A stretch of DNA of 64,000 bases from Gracilariopsis chorda (lineage: Eukaryota > Rhodophyta > Florideophyceae > Gracilariales > Gracilariaceae): NCBI GenBank assembly GCA_003194525.1, contig NBIV01000124.1, positions 124,001-188,000 on the forward strand. The letters run 5' to 3'. The notes below the pieces were generated by a model that worked only from the letters and a program-made list of their open reading frames with translations, was not told the DNA's origin and searched no databases. Within the stretch, counting starts at the first letter, position 1. The number at the start of each line of letters is the position of its first letter. The position numbers and the translations under genes were made by a program. Below are positions 38,595 through 48,439 of this stretch, one piece after another.

Positions 38595-39881
38595 TCATCT
38601 TTGCGATGCCGATAACTTGACTGACAACGTGCGCTCCTCGTTCGAGTTATTCATTACGCGAATACTCACAACATCGCCCACTTTATGTTTGTCAAGCGCC
38701 TTGAACAGATCACCCTCGTTCTTCACTTCGTCGCTATCAATTCCAATGATGATATCACCCAATTCAATGCTGCCAAACGTCATTCGCGATGTGCCTCTTA
38801 GACCAGCCTTTTCCGCCTGACTGCCAGAGGGAACGTCCAACACCAACACCCCCCTCTCAATGCCCAATGCACGCGCTTGACTACTCTCCAGATAACTGAT
38901 GCCAATCACAGGTCTAACGATGCGACCGTTCTCTATCAGCGCGTTTGCAATCACATCGAGAGTATCAACGGGGATGGCAAATCCCACGCCGGCAGAAGCG
39001 CCACTCGGTGAATAAATGGCCGTGTTCATCCCAATCAATCGCCCTCTTGCATCGATCAACGGGCCGCCGCTGTTGCCCGGATTAATGCTCGCCTCGGTTT
39101 GAATCACATTTGAAATAGTGCGGCCCGTAGGACTCTTCATTTCGCGACCGAGTCCGGAAAGCACCCCGGTTGTAAGTGTATGGTCCAGGCCGAATGGATT
39201 GCCGATTGCATATGTCATTTGCCCTACGCGCAAATTTGAGCTGCTTCCGATGTTGATGGGGTCCAGTTCCTCGGGAGGTGCCTTGATTTTAAGAACAGCT
39301 ACGTCGTCATCAGCGGAGGTACCGACCAGCTCCGCGTCGTACGTCTTTTTGTTGGCTAAGGTAATCTTTGCGCCGCTGGCCGCGCGAATGACGTGAAAGT
39401 TGGTGACAATGCGGCCTTGTTTATCCCACACAATTCCGCTTCCCGTGCCTGCCGGCGTTTCCATGGGGTTCAGTGAGAAACCAGACCTTGACTCGGTGTA
39501 GGTTGTCACAAAAGCCACCGACTTTGTTGCCTTTTCAAAGAGCGAAATCACGGACATCTCTGATGGGTTGTAGTCTGAAAGCTTGTCAATCGAGGTGGGC
39601 GGAGGTTGCACGTACGCCTGCACTGCATTGTCGGAAAGAATGTTCAAGTGATCCACGGCAGCGGTGGAGCACGCTCCCAAGATAACGCCTGCGGCTAGCG
39701 CCGCCAGTCGTTCTGTGACCCCTTTCGATTTGTCGAACATAAAAACTGCTGTACGTACAGTGGTTCGGCGGGGCAATTGGAAGCATCTACGCTGGGCAAG
39801 CGAGTGAGGCGGAGCGCCTACCTGAATCAAGTGAGGACTTGCAGAAATCGCGACACTTGGAAGAAAGGCAGTAGCCGACAT
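38595..39881 (-). CDS. DEG1: Deg/HtrA serine protease, probably thylakoid-lumen Deg1-like
   Basis: The protein has 428 residues from an ATG at 39881. The leader is bipartite: about 45 hydroxylated and basic residues without acids, then a hydrophobic segment (RLAALAAGVILGACSTAA), as expected for import into plastid and thylakoid lumen. The trypsin-like domain shows the catalytic triad His163 (TNFHVI), Asp193 (DDDVAVL) and Ser271 (GNSGGP). One PDZ domain follows (RPVIGISYLES...LGDIIIGIDSDEVKNEGDLF). One PDZ and this overall organisation match Deg1, which degrades damaged photosystem proteins. Deg5 lacks a PDZ and Deg8 is the closest alternative. Organellar targeting is inferred from sequence. 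Confidence 0.93.
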   Translation of the reverse strand: MSATAFLPSVAISASPHLIQVGAPPHSLAQRRCFQLPRRTTVRTAVFMFDKSKGVTERLAALAAGVILGACSTAAVDHLNILSDNAVQAYVQPPPTSIDKLSDYNPSEMSVISLFEKATKSVAFVTTYTESRSGFSLNPMETPAGTGSGIVWDKQGRIVTNFHVIRAASGAKITLANKKTYDAELVGTSADDDVAVLKIKAPPEELDPINIGSSSNLRVGQMTYAIGNPFGLDHTLTTGVLSGLGREMKSPTGRTISNVIQTEASINPGNSGGPLIDARGRLIGMNTAIYSPSGASAGVGFAIPVDTLDVIANALIENGRIVRPVIGISYLESSQARALGIERGVLVLDVPSGSQAEKAGLRGTSRMTFGSIELGDIIIGIDSDEVKNEGDLFKALDKHKVGDVVSIRVMNNSNEERTLSVKLSASQR

Positions 39882-40376
39882 CGTACAAGAGGGGCATGAA
39901 CGACACCGCCTCTCGGAAATTCAGGGAGGCTGACCGAGTGGGATAGGATGCAACCCGATTTGGGTGTGGGGCACAAGGATAGAATGAGAGAGAAAGACGT
40001 TTGTTATAGAATGAAGAGATGGCAGGATAGCGTTCGGCGCTGGCGGGCTATATCTAACACAAGTTGATAGTTGAGCGATCGAAAGCCATGGCTGAGATGA
40101 GGTTTCGGGAGATTTCATGATTTTGGGTGTCTGTACACATTTCCTGCCCTTGTACTACCGAGGCGTATTTACACCTGAGCGTTAACAATCAGGCTACGTT
40201 TACACCTGAGCATTAACAATCACGCTACGCCAGGAAATGGTACAGGTCCGAGCAACAAAGAGCCCTCTCAAAGCCATGAGCCTTTTCAAGCAAGGTACGT
40301 CTTCATCAACCAACAACTTGCGGATAAGCACGCGCACCAGCTCACAAAGAGCCACCAAACAAGCGCACAAGCAAGG
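39882..40376. other. Upstream region of the Deg gene with a 31-base direct repeat
   Basis: No gene is assigned. A plus-strand frame starting at 40237 (Ser/Thr-rich) overlaps the minus-strand frame at 40377-40778 and is less convincing. Confidence 0.35.
40168..40229. repeat. Two tandem copies of a 31-base sequence
   Basis: TTTACACCTGAGC starts at 40168 and again at 40199 (with one base changed). Both copies continue through TTAACAATCA and end in GCTACG. They differ at only a few positions, so the duplication is recent or the element is constrained. Confidence 0.85.
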
Positions 40377-40778
40377 TCAATCCACAGCATTGTTCTCAAT
40401 ATTAACCAACGACCAGAACAACCTAGATCGCGATTCATCGCCCTGTTCCTCCCAAAGCATCTGCAACCGTCTTTCACACTCATCGTACCCGCGCACGCCA
40501 GGAGCAGTGGCCTCCGAATCATCACTTCGTAAATTCTTCAAACAAGCGCCGGCACCAACGCGCTCAGCGCTCTTCACAGACGCCCTGCTCCACCTATTTC
40601 GTTCACCCCACACAGGCGCACAGTTGTTATTATTACTGCTGCATGAGGTTGCAGACGCCGTTTTGCGAACCTTCCGCATGAGCTTTGCTCGCAGCGATGG
40701 TGAAGGTGTTGGTGCCTCCTTCCCTTTTGCTGCACGTGAGCGCTGTGGATTGCATACTGCTGAAATACCCTGCCACAT
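40377..40778 (-). CDS. Hypothetical protein, 133 residues
   Basis: The frame begins at an ATG (MWQGISAVCNPQRS) and ends VNIENNAVD. The second half reads like a real charged helix (YDECERRLQMLWEEQGDESR). An opposite-strand frame of similar length overlaps it, and I favour the minus strand on composition only. The family is not recognised. Confidence 0.28.
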   Translation of the reverse strand: MWQGISAVCNPQRSRAAKGKEAPTPSPSLRAKLMRKVRKTASATSCSSNNNNCAPVWGERNRWSRASVKSAERVGAGACLKNLRSDDSEATAPGVRGYDECERRLQMLWEEQGDESRSRLFWSLVNIENNAVD

Positions 40779-41367
40779 GACGTAGTTGGTGCGAAAACTC
40801 GAACACTCGTTTTCTTCGCAAGTAAGCAGAACCGACAAGACAAAGGAAAAAAAAATACTCCAGACGTGGGCTTAAGCGCGTCAGTGCTTTGGTGCAGAAG
40901 CAGATCAGTTCTGCTAGAGCAAAAGCAGTGAACTTTGTAGACGTAAATCAAAAGCGACGCGCTCAACAAAGAGCAACACAGCCTCACGTTGAACGACTCC
41001 GACGCACTGCAACACACTCAGATAGTAGACAACAAACAAGTCGAGCAGCAGCAGCAGCAACAGCAGCCAAAAGAAAAACGCAGCGCATTGAAAAACGCAA
41101 CAACCAACAACGGTCGCGTTGAACCAAAAAGCTCCTCAACACAGAGAAGCATCAGTACAACTGACGACCGTAGAAAACGCAACTCACATCCGCTAAACCA
41201 AAACCCAAAGCACGCACCAAGCACAATAACCACAACCAATACCAAACCTCGAAGCGCAAAAAAAAAACAACCAACAACAACAACACCTTTACAAACAAAC
41301 AAACAATACAGCCAAAAAAAAGGGGGGTGTAAAAAAAAACAAGCGTAAAGAAAAAAAAAAGAAAAAC
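40779..41367. other. Low-complexity CAA/CAG- and A-rich 3' flank of the R3H gene
   Basis: The plus strand is rich in CAACAA, CAGCAG and A runs (41041-41067, 41260-41360). Open frames here are low-complexity Gln/Thr/Asn/Lys readings and not convincing genes. Confidence 0.5.
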
Positions 41368-42942
41368 TCACTGCAAAGGAGGGAAGTCGACGGTAGAGTC
41401 AAGTCCATAAGCCGGAGTAGCCGAGGGAGCCACCGCAGTCGCGCCAATTCTCTGCGTTGAAATACGGTGAGCAAAAGGTTGCGATCGCACAACAAGCGGT
41501 TCAGAAACGCCAAACGTGCGGGGATGAAGTTGCTGCTGCTGCTGCTGTTGATGCGGCTGCACAGCGGCAGCACCAGCAACAGCAGGCGGAGCAGCAGCAG
41601 CAGCAGGGAAGTGCGGTGAACGTTGATGATGATGTGTATTCGCAGAAGCGTCATAATGATTACGCACGGTATGGGCGACGTGATGAAACAGTAGTGTGTT
41701 CGAAGGGTGTTGAACGATGGATTGGTAAGGCGCTGATGTGGGTGGCGGGGGTGGCGGAGGGGGCATGTGAATGTTTGACGGATGGACATGGTGATGGGGC
41801 GTTTGTACGGGATAGGGATAGAGAAGTTGACTGAAAACTGGAAGTGCAACGGGTTGTGGTGTGGGTTGGTGCGGGGTGGGATGACGAAGGGCCCACTTGT
41901 GGTAGCGACGATCAAAATCGGGGTCTTGTAGGTCCGGGTGCTTGGGCTCCGGAAGCGGAGCGTATGAGGAGGGAGTTGTGTCCGAGTTGGCGAAGAGCGG
42001 TGTCGACGTAGTGACGGATTGTGGGGTGGCAGACTGAGTGGATTGGCTGGACTGACGGCGGTTGCGACGTCGTTCAAACCCGGTGGATCCGGCAATTGGA
42101 CCCTTTGCCACGGAGGATGAAGGAGGCTTTGCAGGCATGTTGGCAGGGCGGGAGGAGGGCTGTGACGGGGCAGACGAGGAGGTTTTGTTGTTGTTGCTGT
42201 TGTTGGTGCTGTTGTTGTTGTTGATGGTGGGGGTGGGGGCGGGAGTGGGGGTGGGAGTGGGGGTGGGGGTGTGATTTGTGGACGGCGGTGTGGCTGTGTT
42301 AATGTTAATGTTATTGGTGGAGGGGTTGGGCTTAAAGATTCGGGCTCTGGCTTTTCGGTAGTCCTCCTCGGTGATACTCTTGAGGGCCGGGGCGGCGGCG
42401 GAGGAGAGCGAGGAGGAGGACAGAAGAGAAGTGCGAGGCGGTTTCAAGGCGGCGTTTGACGGGCGCTTAAGGAAGCGGGCAGCCGGTGCAGCAGGAGCGG
42501 GAGCAGAGGCAGGCGCAGCGGGGGTCGAAGACGAGGTGACAGAAGAGGCGGAAGCAGGCGCAGAGGGCGTGGCAGGGGCGGGAAAAGAAGCGGGCGGCGA
42601 AGCTGATGGTGGGGGCGGGGCAGCGGCAAATTGAGCCAGTCTGGTGTGCGGGACGCGCGAGGAGGGCGTCTTGAGCAGGACGAGAATGAGGGCGTGTGGG
42701 GGGGAAGGAAGCGCCTCTAGACGATGGTCGAGACGGAAGCGAGAGGCGACGGCGTGGCACACGCGCCTGTGGAAGGCGGAGCGCGGCGGAAAACGCAACG
42801 ACGTGTGGCGAGGGTCGTGAACGAAGTGACGAAGAGTGTCCTCCAGTTTGGCTGCCATTTCGCGGTTACGCTCGTTCTGCAGCACCTTCCATAGCCACAG
42901 GTCTGGCGCGCAGGAAGCGCGCGCCTCGTCGTCGTCGCTCAT
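41368..42942 (-). CDS. R3H and SUZ domain RNA-binding protein
   Basis: From the ATG at 42942 (MSDDDEARASC) the protein has 524 residues. The first 95 hold an R3H domain with its signature R-x3-H (RSAFH, residues 54-58) in FVHDPRHTSLRFPP...FHRRVCHAVASRFRLDH. A SUZ motif follows at about 187-207 (SITEEDYRKARARIF), and the rest is disordered and rich in Pro, Ser, Thr, Gln and Asn with poly-His and poly-Gln runs. R3H followed by SUZ and a low-complexity tail is the layout of the R3HDM/ARPP21/encore family, which binds single-stranded RNA and acts in mRNA stability or translation in cytoplasmic granules. The frame stays open upstream to 43164 without an ATG. Confidence 0.85.
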   Translation of the reverse strand: MSDDDEARASCAPDLWLWKVLQNERNREMAAKLEDTLRHFVHDPRHTSLRFPPRSAFHRRVCHAVASRFRLDHRLEALPSPPHALILVLLKTPSSRVPHTRLAQFAAAPPPPSASPPASFPAPATPSAPASASSVTSSSTPAAPASAPAPAAPAARFLKRPSNAALKPPRTSLLSSSSLSSAAAPALKSITEEDYRKARARIFKPNPSTNNININTATPPSTNHTPTPTPTPTPAPTPTINNNNSTNNSNNNKTSSSAPSQPSSRPANMPAKPPSSSVAKGPIAGSTGFERRRNRRQSSQSTQSATPQSVTTSTPLFANSDTTPSSYAPLPEPKHPDLQDPDFDRRYHKWALRHPTPHQPTPQPVALPVFSQLLYPYPVQTPHHHVHPSNIHMPPPPPPPPTSAPYQSIVQHPSNTLLFHHVAHTVRNHYDASANTHHHQRSPHFPAAAAAPPAVAGAAAVQPHQQQQQQQLHPRTFGVSEPLVVRSQPFAHRISTQRIGATAVAPSATPAYGLDSTVDFPPLQ

Positions 42943-43173
42943 TTCGGGCGGGGGGGAGGGGGAGGGGGGGCCGGGGAGGTGCTGGCTCGCGGTCGGCGGC
43001 GACTTGCTGCGCGGGTTGACGCTGACTGCGCGCTTCACCGCGGCGGCACGTAGCGCCGGCTGCGATTGGGTTCGCCTTTTGCGCCCGCGTGCGGCGCGGC
43101 GGCGCGTTTCGCTTCGCGGCGCGCGCGACGTGGACAGCTGCGCACAATGGGAGGCGTTGGGCACGTGGGAACG

Positions 43174-43213
43174 TGGACAGGTGGACAGGTGGACAGGTGG
43201 ACAGGTGGACAGG
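43174..43213. repeat. About five tandem copies of GGACAGGT
   Basis: The 8-base unit GGACAGGT is repeated head to tail, just downstream of the NTR-like gene stop and upstream of the R3H gene on the minus strand. Confidence 0.85.
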
Positions 43214-43224
43214 TGTGTTTGCGT

Positions 43225-43809
43225 TTACTTGCTGTTTGCGGCGAGGAACTGGCGCTGGTGCCAGTTCAAGGCGCGCACGTCCACGTTGGCGTCGCATTGC
43301 GACACGACGTGCATTCCGAGGTGCCAGTTACCCGCGCGCGACAGCGAGCGTCCGTCGCGCAGGTGCAGCACGTAGCTCAGCCCACTCGTCAGTCGCAGCC
43401 CGCACAGTCGGTGCGCCGCGTACGTCTGCACGTACAGCACGCGCGAAGTCGGGCGACGACCCTTGTACACCGCCTGCACGTATAGCGCGTACACTCGTAT
43501 CAACGCCCCGTTCGTGCGTTGCGCGTATAGCCGCGTCTGAGCGGCTGTGCCGCACCATCGCGCGCACCCCGTGTATTGAGTTAACACTCTTGCACGCACC
43601 ACGCTGTCCGCTTGCTTGAACGAGTACCAGAAATTCCGCCGCGCGGAGCGATTTCTTACGCAATAGCAGCTGTTTAACACCCGGTTGGACGACGCCCTTA
43701 ATTGCGTCGCTGGAGCTCCTTGGCGTGTCTGCGTTGAAATGCCTGCTGCTGCGGCTGTCACGCACAGTACCAATAGCGTTGTTAGAAACCATGCCATTCC
43801 TATCTTCAT
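43225..43809 (-). CDS. Secreted NTR/TIMP-like domain protein, 194 residues
   Basis: The start is the ATG at 43809 (MKIGMAWFLTT), giving a clear signal peptide (WFLTTLLVLCVTAAAAG). The mature part has the layout of a netrin-type (NTR) module: CYC at 48-50, FKQADSVVRARVL, then YALYVQAVYKGRR, VLYVQTYAAHRLCGLRLTSG, SYVLHL and QCDANVDVRALNWHQRQFL. These match the C-x-C...F-x-x-A-D-x-V-x-R-x-V pattern and the conserved C-G-x-x-L and terminal C...W blocks of TIMPs and related modules. Six cysteines are expected outside the leader (48, 50, 82, 86, 136, 172). In animal TIMPs the C-x-C is exposed at the very N-terminus, but here about 25 residues remain before it, so protease inhibition is not assured. 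The frame extends upstream without a better start. Confidence 0.75.
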   Translation of the reverse strand: MKIGMAWFLTTLLVLCVTAAAAGISTQTRQGAPATQLRASSNRVLNSCYCVRNRSARRNFWYSFKQADSVVRARVLTQYTGCARWCGTAAQTRLYAQRTNGALIRVYALYVQAVYKGRRPTSRVLYVQTYAAHRLCGLRLTSGLSYVLHLRDGRSLSRAGNWHLGMHVVSQCDANVDVRALNWHQRQFLAANSK

Positions 43810-46800
43810 TGTTCGCTCTTCTTCCTGCTCGCTTTCCACACTCGATCTGGATCTTGTACAGGCTGAAGCCGGCAGTTGTGCGTTGGTGAACTTCCTGACT
43901 TTCTTACCCAGCCCGGCCCTGCCCTTCACTCCTTTTATACCACCCCCTCGTCGCCGCTTGTTGACCAAACCACCCTACCCACCTCAACGCGGCTATCACT
44001 TCACCGCCGTCATCGCCGCCTCCGACACCGCGAGCGTGACACCAACCCCATACCTCATCAGAATCATCCACATCCACATCCACCCAAACAAACCCGTGCA
44101 CAACCCACTTGTCTACCACCGTCACGCTCATCTCCATCAACAAAGTTGCCGCTTCGCAGATCATTAATACACCGCATCTACGCCGCATCAAGCTGTTTGT
44201 CCCGACCAATCCAAACGCATCTTTTATCACCGCCAGGATCGCATTCAAATCCCGTACCAAGGCATCCACTCCACGTCACGCACATCTCTTTTTTGTAGAA
44301 AAACAAGCGCTTTCTTTCCTTACACAAGCACACACGCACATCTTTTCATCACCCGTCCACCGCAGAGCGTTAATCAGCATCGTACAAGTTATACGAACAA
44401 CAACAAGAAAAAGAGCTCAAACCCCTAAACCGCTGAAAAAGTATTATACCGCGTTAAAAGCTGCTAACGTTAACTTACTGAACACTCAATGCATGTCTCA
44501 ATTATAAGTTATCATCACGTCGTCCCCACTCTCGTGCAAGCGTTACACCACACTCCGCAAACCAACCTGTATAAAACCTCCTGTACCGCTGCCCCCCCCC
44601 CCCCCCCATCCCCCACCCCTCGTCCACGTCCATTTCACCCTTTTCATCCAACCGTCGCGCACTTATACGTGTAGCGCCGTGCCCCGGATCTTTTCATTCC
44701 ACGTGCATTTTACGTATAAAACCGATCGCTACTACCGACTTACTTATGCACCTGTTCTTCTGCCCCTACCAAAACCTCCACATTCACCGTTTCCATCCCT
44801 TCCGTCTTCTTCGAGCCGAGCTTTCTGCTGTATGACTTTCGCGGAGAACGCTGCAGTTTAGAACTGTTCAGTCAGCAGCTACCTCTCTGTAATTACCTTG
44901 CGCAAAACCCCCACCGCCCCTACCATTTCTTTGTTCCGCGTATACGCTATACCTGTATACCTCGGTACCAGCCCCCCAGGTACACAGCCTTTCTTTTCTT
45001 CCCGATGCTGCAGTCTCCATTCCAAACCGACGCGAAGCTGAACCAAGTAGTGAATCAGGCGCGCCAGTAGCCACCCGCACTACAACATAGCAACCACAAA
45101 CAAATCACTAGTCAACGCTCTCATACCATCCGCCACTGTCTCATAACTGTAACTCCGACAACAGCAGCTCATCATACCATTGCACGCAGAATAAAGTGAT
45201 CGTTCGTTCCCACAAACATGTCCCTGTCCTCTCATACAACTCAAAAACTCCCGCGCTTATCACAAGAAAAAAAGTGCTCAACTATCGTCTCCAAACGCAA
45301 CTCTTTATAAGGCGTTCATGCCTCCGTTAATACTCTTGTGCAACAGATAAACCCTCCAACTTCAAAACTTAAACAGCTCTCCTACACCAAAATCCTTATT
45401 CTAAAGCGCATTTGCACATCTCATTCCATAATCTCATCATCCACCACTCGCTCCAGCTAAATGCGCGCACTCGTGAACACTTTGTGCACACTTTGCGTCG
45501 AGTAGCCTCAAGGCAGCCAGACTGTAAGCAAGTTTTAAACCGATACACGTTTTTAGATTTTGTATTGCAGGCAAGCAAATGCAATTCTCTGCAGTCGAAG
45601 AACACTGTAAGTTTCAAGTCAACTGTTGTCAACTGATCACATCGAATAATGCTGATGTGGACACTCCGTCAACTTCGCGTGTCATCACAACGCGTTTGCA
45701 ATATTGCAAACACCGTCTGTAAACACCCTGGCACTGTGCTTAGACCGGTCCACTGCGTGCGACGGACCCAACACAAGTACCCCTTTACATATCTACCCAA
45801 TGGACTCAAGTCCACCGTACAAAATCATGAATGTGCACTGGATTTCGCACAAGGTGCAGTAGATATAGGTGCACTACTTGGTAAACTCTGACATCCCCAG
45901 CCTCCTTGATGCAGCTACAGCATCTGCTACGAGAACACGGCGACCAGCTGCGATGTCTGATTTTGCTGAATGTACCATGTTTCACGTAGTGGCAGGTTTC
46001 ACACTTCTAATACCACCAGAAACTCCGCATCCATTCACCATGACACAAATCACCCCATTACATTGGACAATCATAGTTCAAGCTGTTCTCTAAATTCGAT
46101 AGTGTATCTTCAACAACTCAAATCCTTCCAACTCAGCCCCTTCGCATACAATACCTTCAAAAGGGTCGAGCACATAGGCCACGTATTGGGTTCTAAATAC
46201 TCCATCGTCACGCCGGTTCTTCAATAAGGCAAATTTCAGTCTCCATTCAAAATAACCTTTGTTAAGCTGTTAAGATAGCATTAGCAACATGCGAGACGGA
46301 ACACGCATGTTCCTGAAATGGGATTTCTGTTGACATCTTATTGATTTATCTTCAATATGTTCTGATTTCCGTAGTGTAAGGAATGTTTTTCAGAGCGAGC
46401 ATCCAAAACCACTTCGGTCTATTCTCAAGGAGGGCGTAACACTTTGTTTATCATTTACATCCGGACGATCTTCGAGTTTAGTATTGTACGAGACCAAGGG
46501 TTATTTGATCGGAAGAAGTGCTGTCTCTGGTCGATGTAGTAGTGTTTTCCTTGACAAAGCTATCTTGTAGCTCCTGGCTTTTGTTCTATATAGCGCATTA
46601 ACTTACGCAGTAGATGTATCCATTGATTTTTGCTCCAAAGTATTCTTGCGGAACCTAGTGTATATTGCCGTTTCCGATACACTAAGATTCTGCTTTGTGG
46701 TGCATCTTTTTAAATATCTTTCGAACTTTTTGTCAGTATTGCGTTCTTCTTAGTTCTGCTTACTGCACTAAACTTAGATATGTTTATATATTCCAGCTTT

Positions 46801-47828
46801 GTTAAGTGGTTTTCCTGCTGGTGGTCTTCGTATTTTTTTCTTCACTCTACATGAGTGCTTATGGAATCCACGGACTATAGAAAAGCATCTACGCCCAAAG
46901 CGAAGAAAGAGGAATAGAATCGCAGTTATAGCCAAAATCGAAATGTTCTTCACTCTCTTGTTTGTTTTAACTTAATACTACGCCAAGTAAAACTCAAAAA
47001 ATTGCTATGCACCAGTCAAAGCACTTCTCAGCACACTTCTAGAGCAAAGTACACCAGGTGAACAGATGGATCAGTCGAAATGCAGCAAATGGACTACAAG
47101 GTGCGTAGGAGAGATCACCGTTATATGAGATGACGGGTGGTTGGTAGACGATCATCGCCTGCACACCAGTTATTATCTTAATTCAATCATTTTTGCATGA
47201 TTAACACAAAACAGAGCAGCAAATATAAAAGGAGTGAAGCATTTAGTTGTGAGAGAGAAATGCATTTTTGATATCATGGTCATTTTCGATGACGAATTTA
47301 AAATGTCTCATAATCCAAATGCCGACAAAACCCTGACTGACGCCTTCGGGTCATAGCTGCCTGTCCAAACGTTACTTATCAACACTGCGATGATAAGAAC
47401 CTACAAAATTGATAAATGGCCTTCACAGCCCATGGTCTTTACTGTACGAAGTTGCACGAAAGAGGTGCATTGTAGTTGCAAGAGAGATCTGTTGTAGCGC
47501 ATGCAGTAGGGGTACTTACTTTTGTATGATATAAAAATGTAGAATATGGACGACGGTGAGGACTGTGTGGGGAACGGATTGCAAATGGCTAGGGAAAGAG
47601 TTCTGGCTGAGTTCGTGAGCGAAGCGGACTTGGGATGTTGCAACTTGCCTCAGACTTGCTACTTCGTCCGAAGTAAGCGGTATTTTATAGACTGTCTTTA
47701 TTAGAGTGGGGTGTCCTATCTATGGTTCCGTAGACTAGTGTGTAGGTACTACGTTCCACTCCAATACAGATAATCTATTATATTTTTCCTTTCACATCTT
47801 CTTTGTCACACATTCAACGTGTCCAAAT
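43810..47828. other. About 4 kb with no recognisable gene
   Basis: The stretch changes from C/A-rich (43900-46200, with a 16-base C run at about 44592-44607) to AT-rich (46300 onwards). TATA-like sequences (for example TATAAAACC near 44572) exist but cannot be tied to a gene. Open frames are short and of odd composition. A spliced gene or a non-coding RNA cannot be excluded. Confidence 0.45.
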
Positions 47829-48170
47829 TTATTTAATCGATAATCTTCTACAAATTCTCTTCTCTTCTTCATTTCTTTTGAGTTTTCTCAAATCACAGGA
47901 TGTAATTAAAGGGTTAAGTTCTGGTTTTTTTGGATAAATAAAATGAGGATTCCCGTCATCCTGTTTAATACTGATGAACACTTTTTCATAATTTTCTATT
48001 TTTGACACAGAATTGTCAAGTATCTTTAAATAGTTTCCATGTTTCGGTAAATGACCATATATTTCAAATACCAGATAGTAGAGGTAAATAAGAAATTCTT
48101 CGTTTAGAAATCCGGTAAGCATTGAATTATAGTTCTCACAATGCAAGAAGCATGTATTTATCTTTTTCAT
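47829..48170 (-). CDS. AT-rich open frame of 113 residues, unknown
   Basis: The frame starts with an ATG (MKKINTCFLHCENYN) and is rich in Lys, Asn and Ile, as its base composition dictates. It lies downstream of the integrase and chromodomain-like remains of the AT-rich chromovirus and may be part of that element's 3' region or a chance frame. Confidence 0.22.
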   Translation of the reverse strand: MKKINTCFLHCENYNSMLTGFLNEEFLIYLYYLVFEIYGHLPKHGNYLKILDNSVSKIENYEKVFISIKQDDGNPHFIYPKKPELNPLITSCDLRKLKRNEEEKRICRRLSIK

Positions 48171-48439
48171 GAAATAAGTATCCTTTATTTTGTTTATATG
48201 CTAGGCATACGTGAATTATTTCGTAGAGGGTGATTTATTGGTTATAACAATCTTGTTGTTTGGGTCGTAAATGATTCTTTATATAGTTCTTTGAGATCCA
48301 TAAAATTCCGAATTCGCGAACATGGTATATATTCATAGTATGTTTTTGATGATAAGCTTACTAGTTTCATTGAAGCTCAAGGTTAGTTAAGTAGGTGTTT
48401 GAGTGTATTTTTTTATATTACTTCTAGTTTTCACTTTTT

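Noticed and set aside
40237..40785. 182-residue plus-strand frame with Ser/Thr-rich start
   Set aside because: It overlaps a minus-strand frame with more natural composition. Neither is secure, and only the minus-strand one is listed, at low confidence.
40889..41348. Gln/Thr/Asn/Lys-rich plus-strand frames
   Set aside because: They are CAA/CAG and A-run low complexity in the 3' flank of the R3H gene.
42021..43019. Plus-strand frames across the R3H-SUZ gene
   Set aside because: They are antisense shadows. The R3H and SUZ motifs are on the minus strand.
43685..44507. Plus-strand frames of 130-160 residues
   Set aside because: They begin antisense to the NTR-like gene and continue into C/A-rich sequence with no motif.
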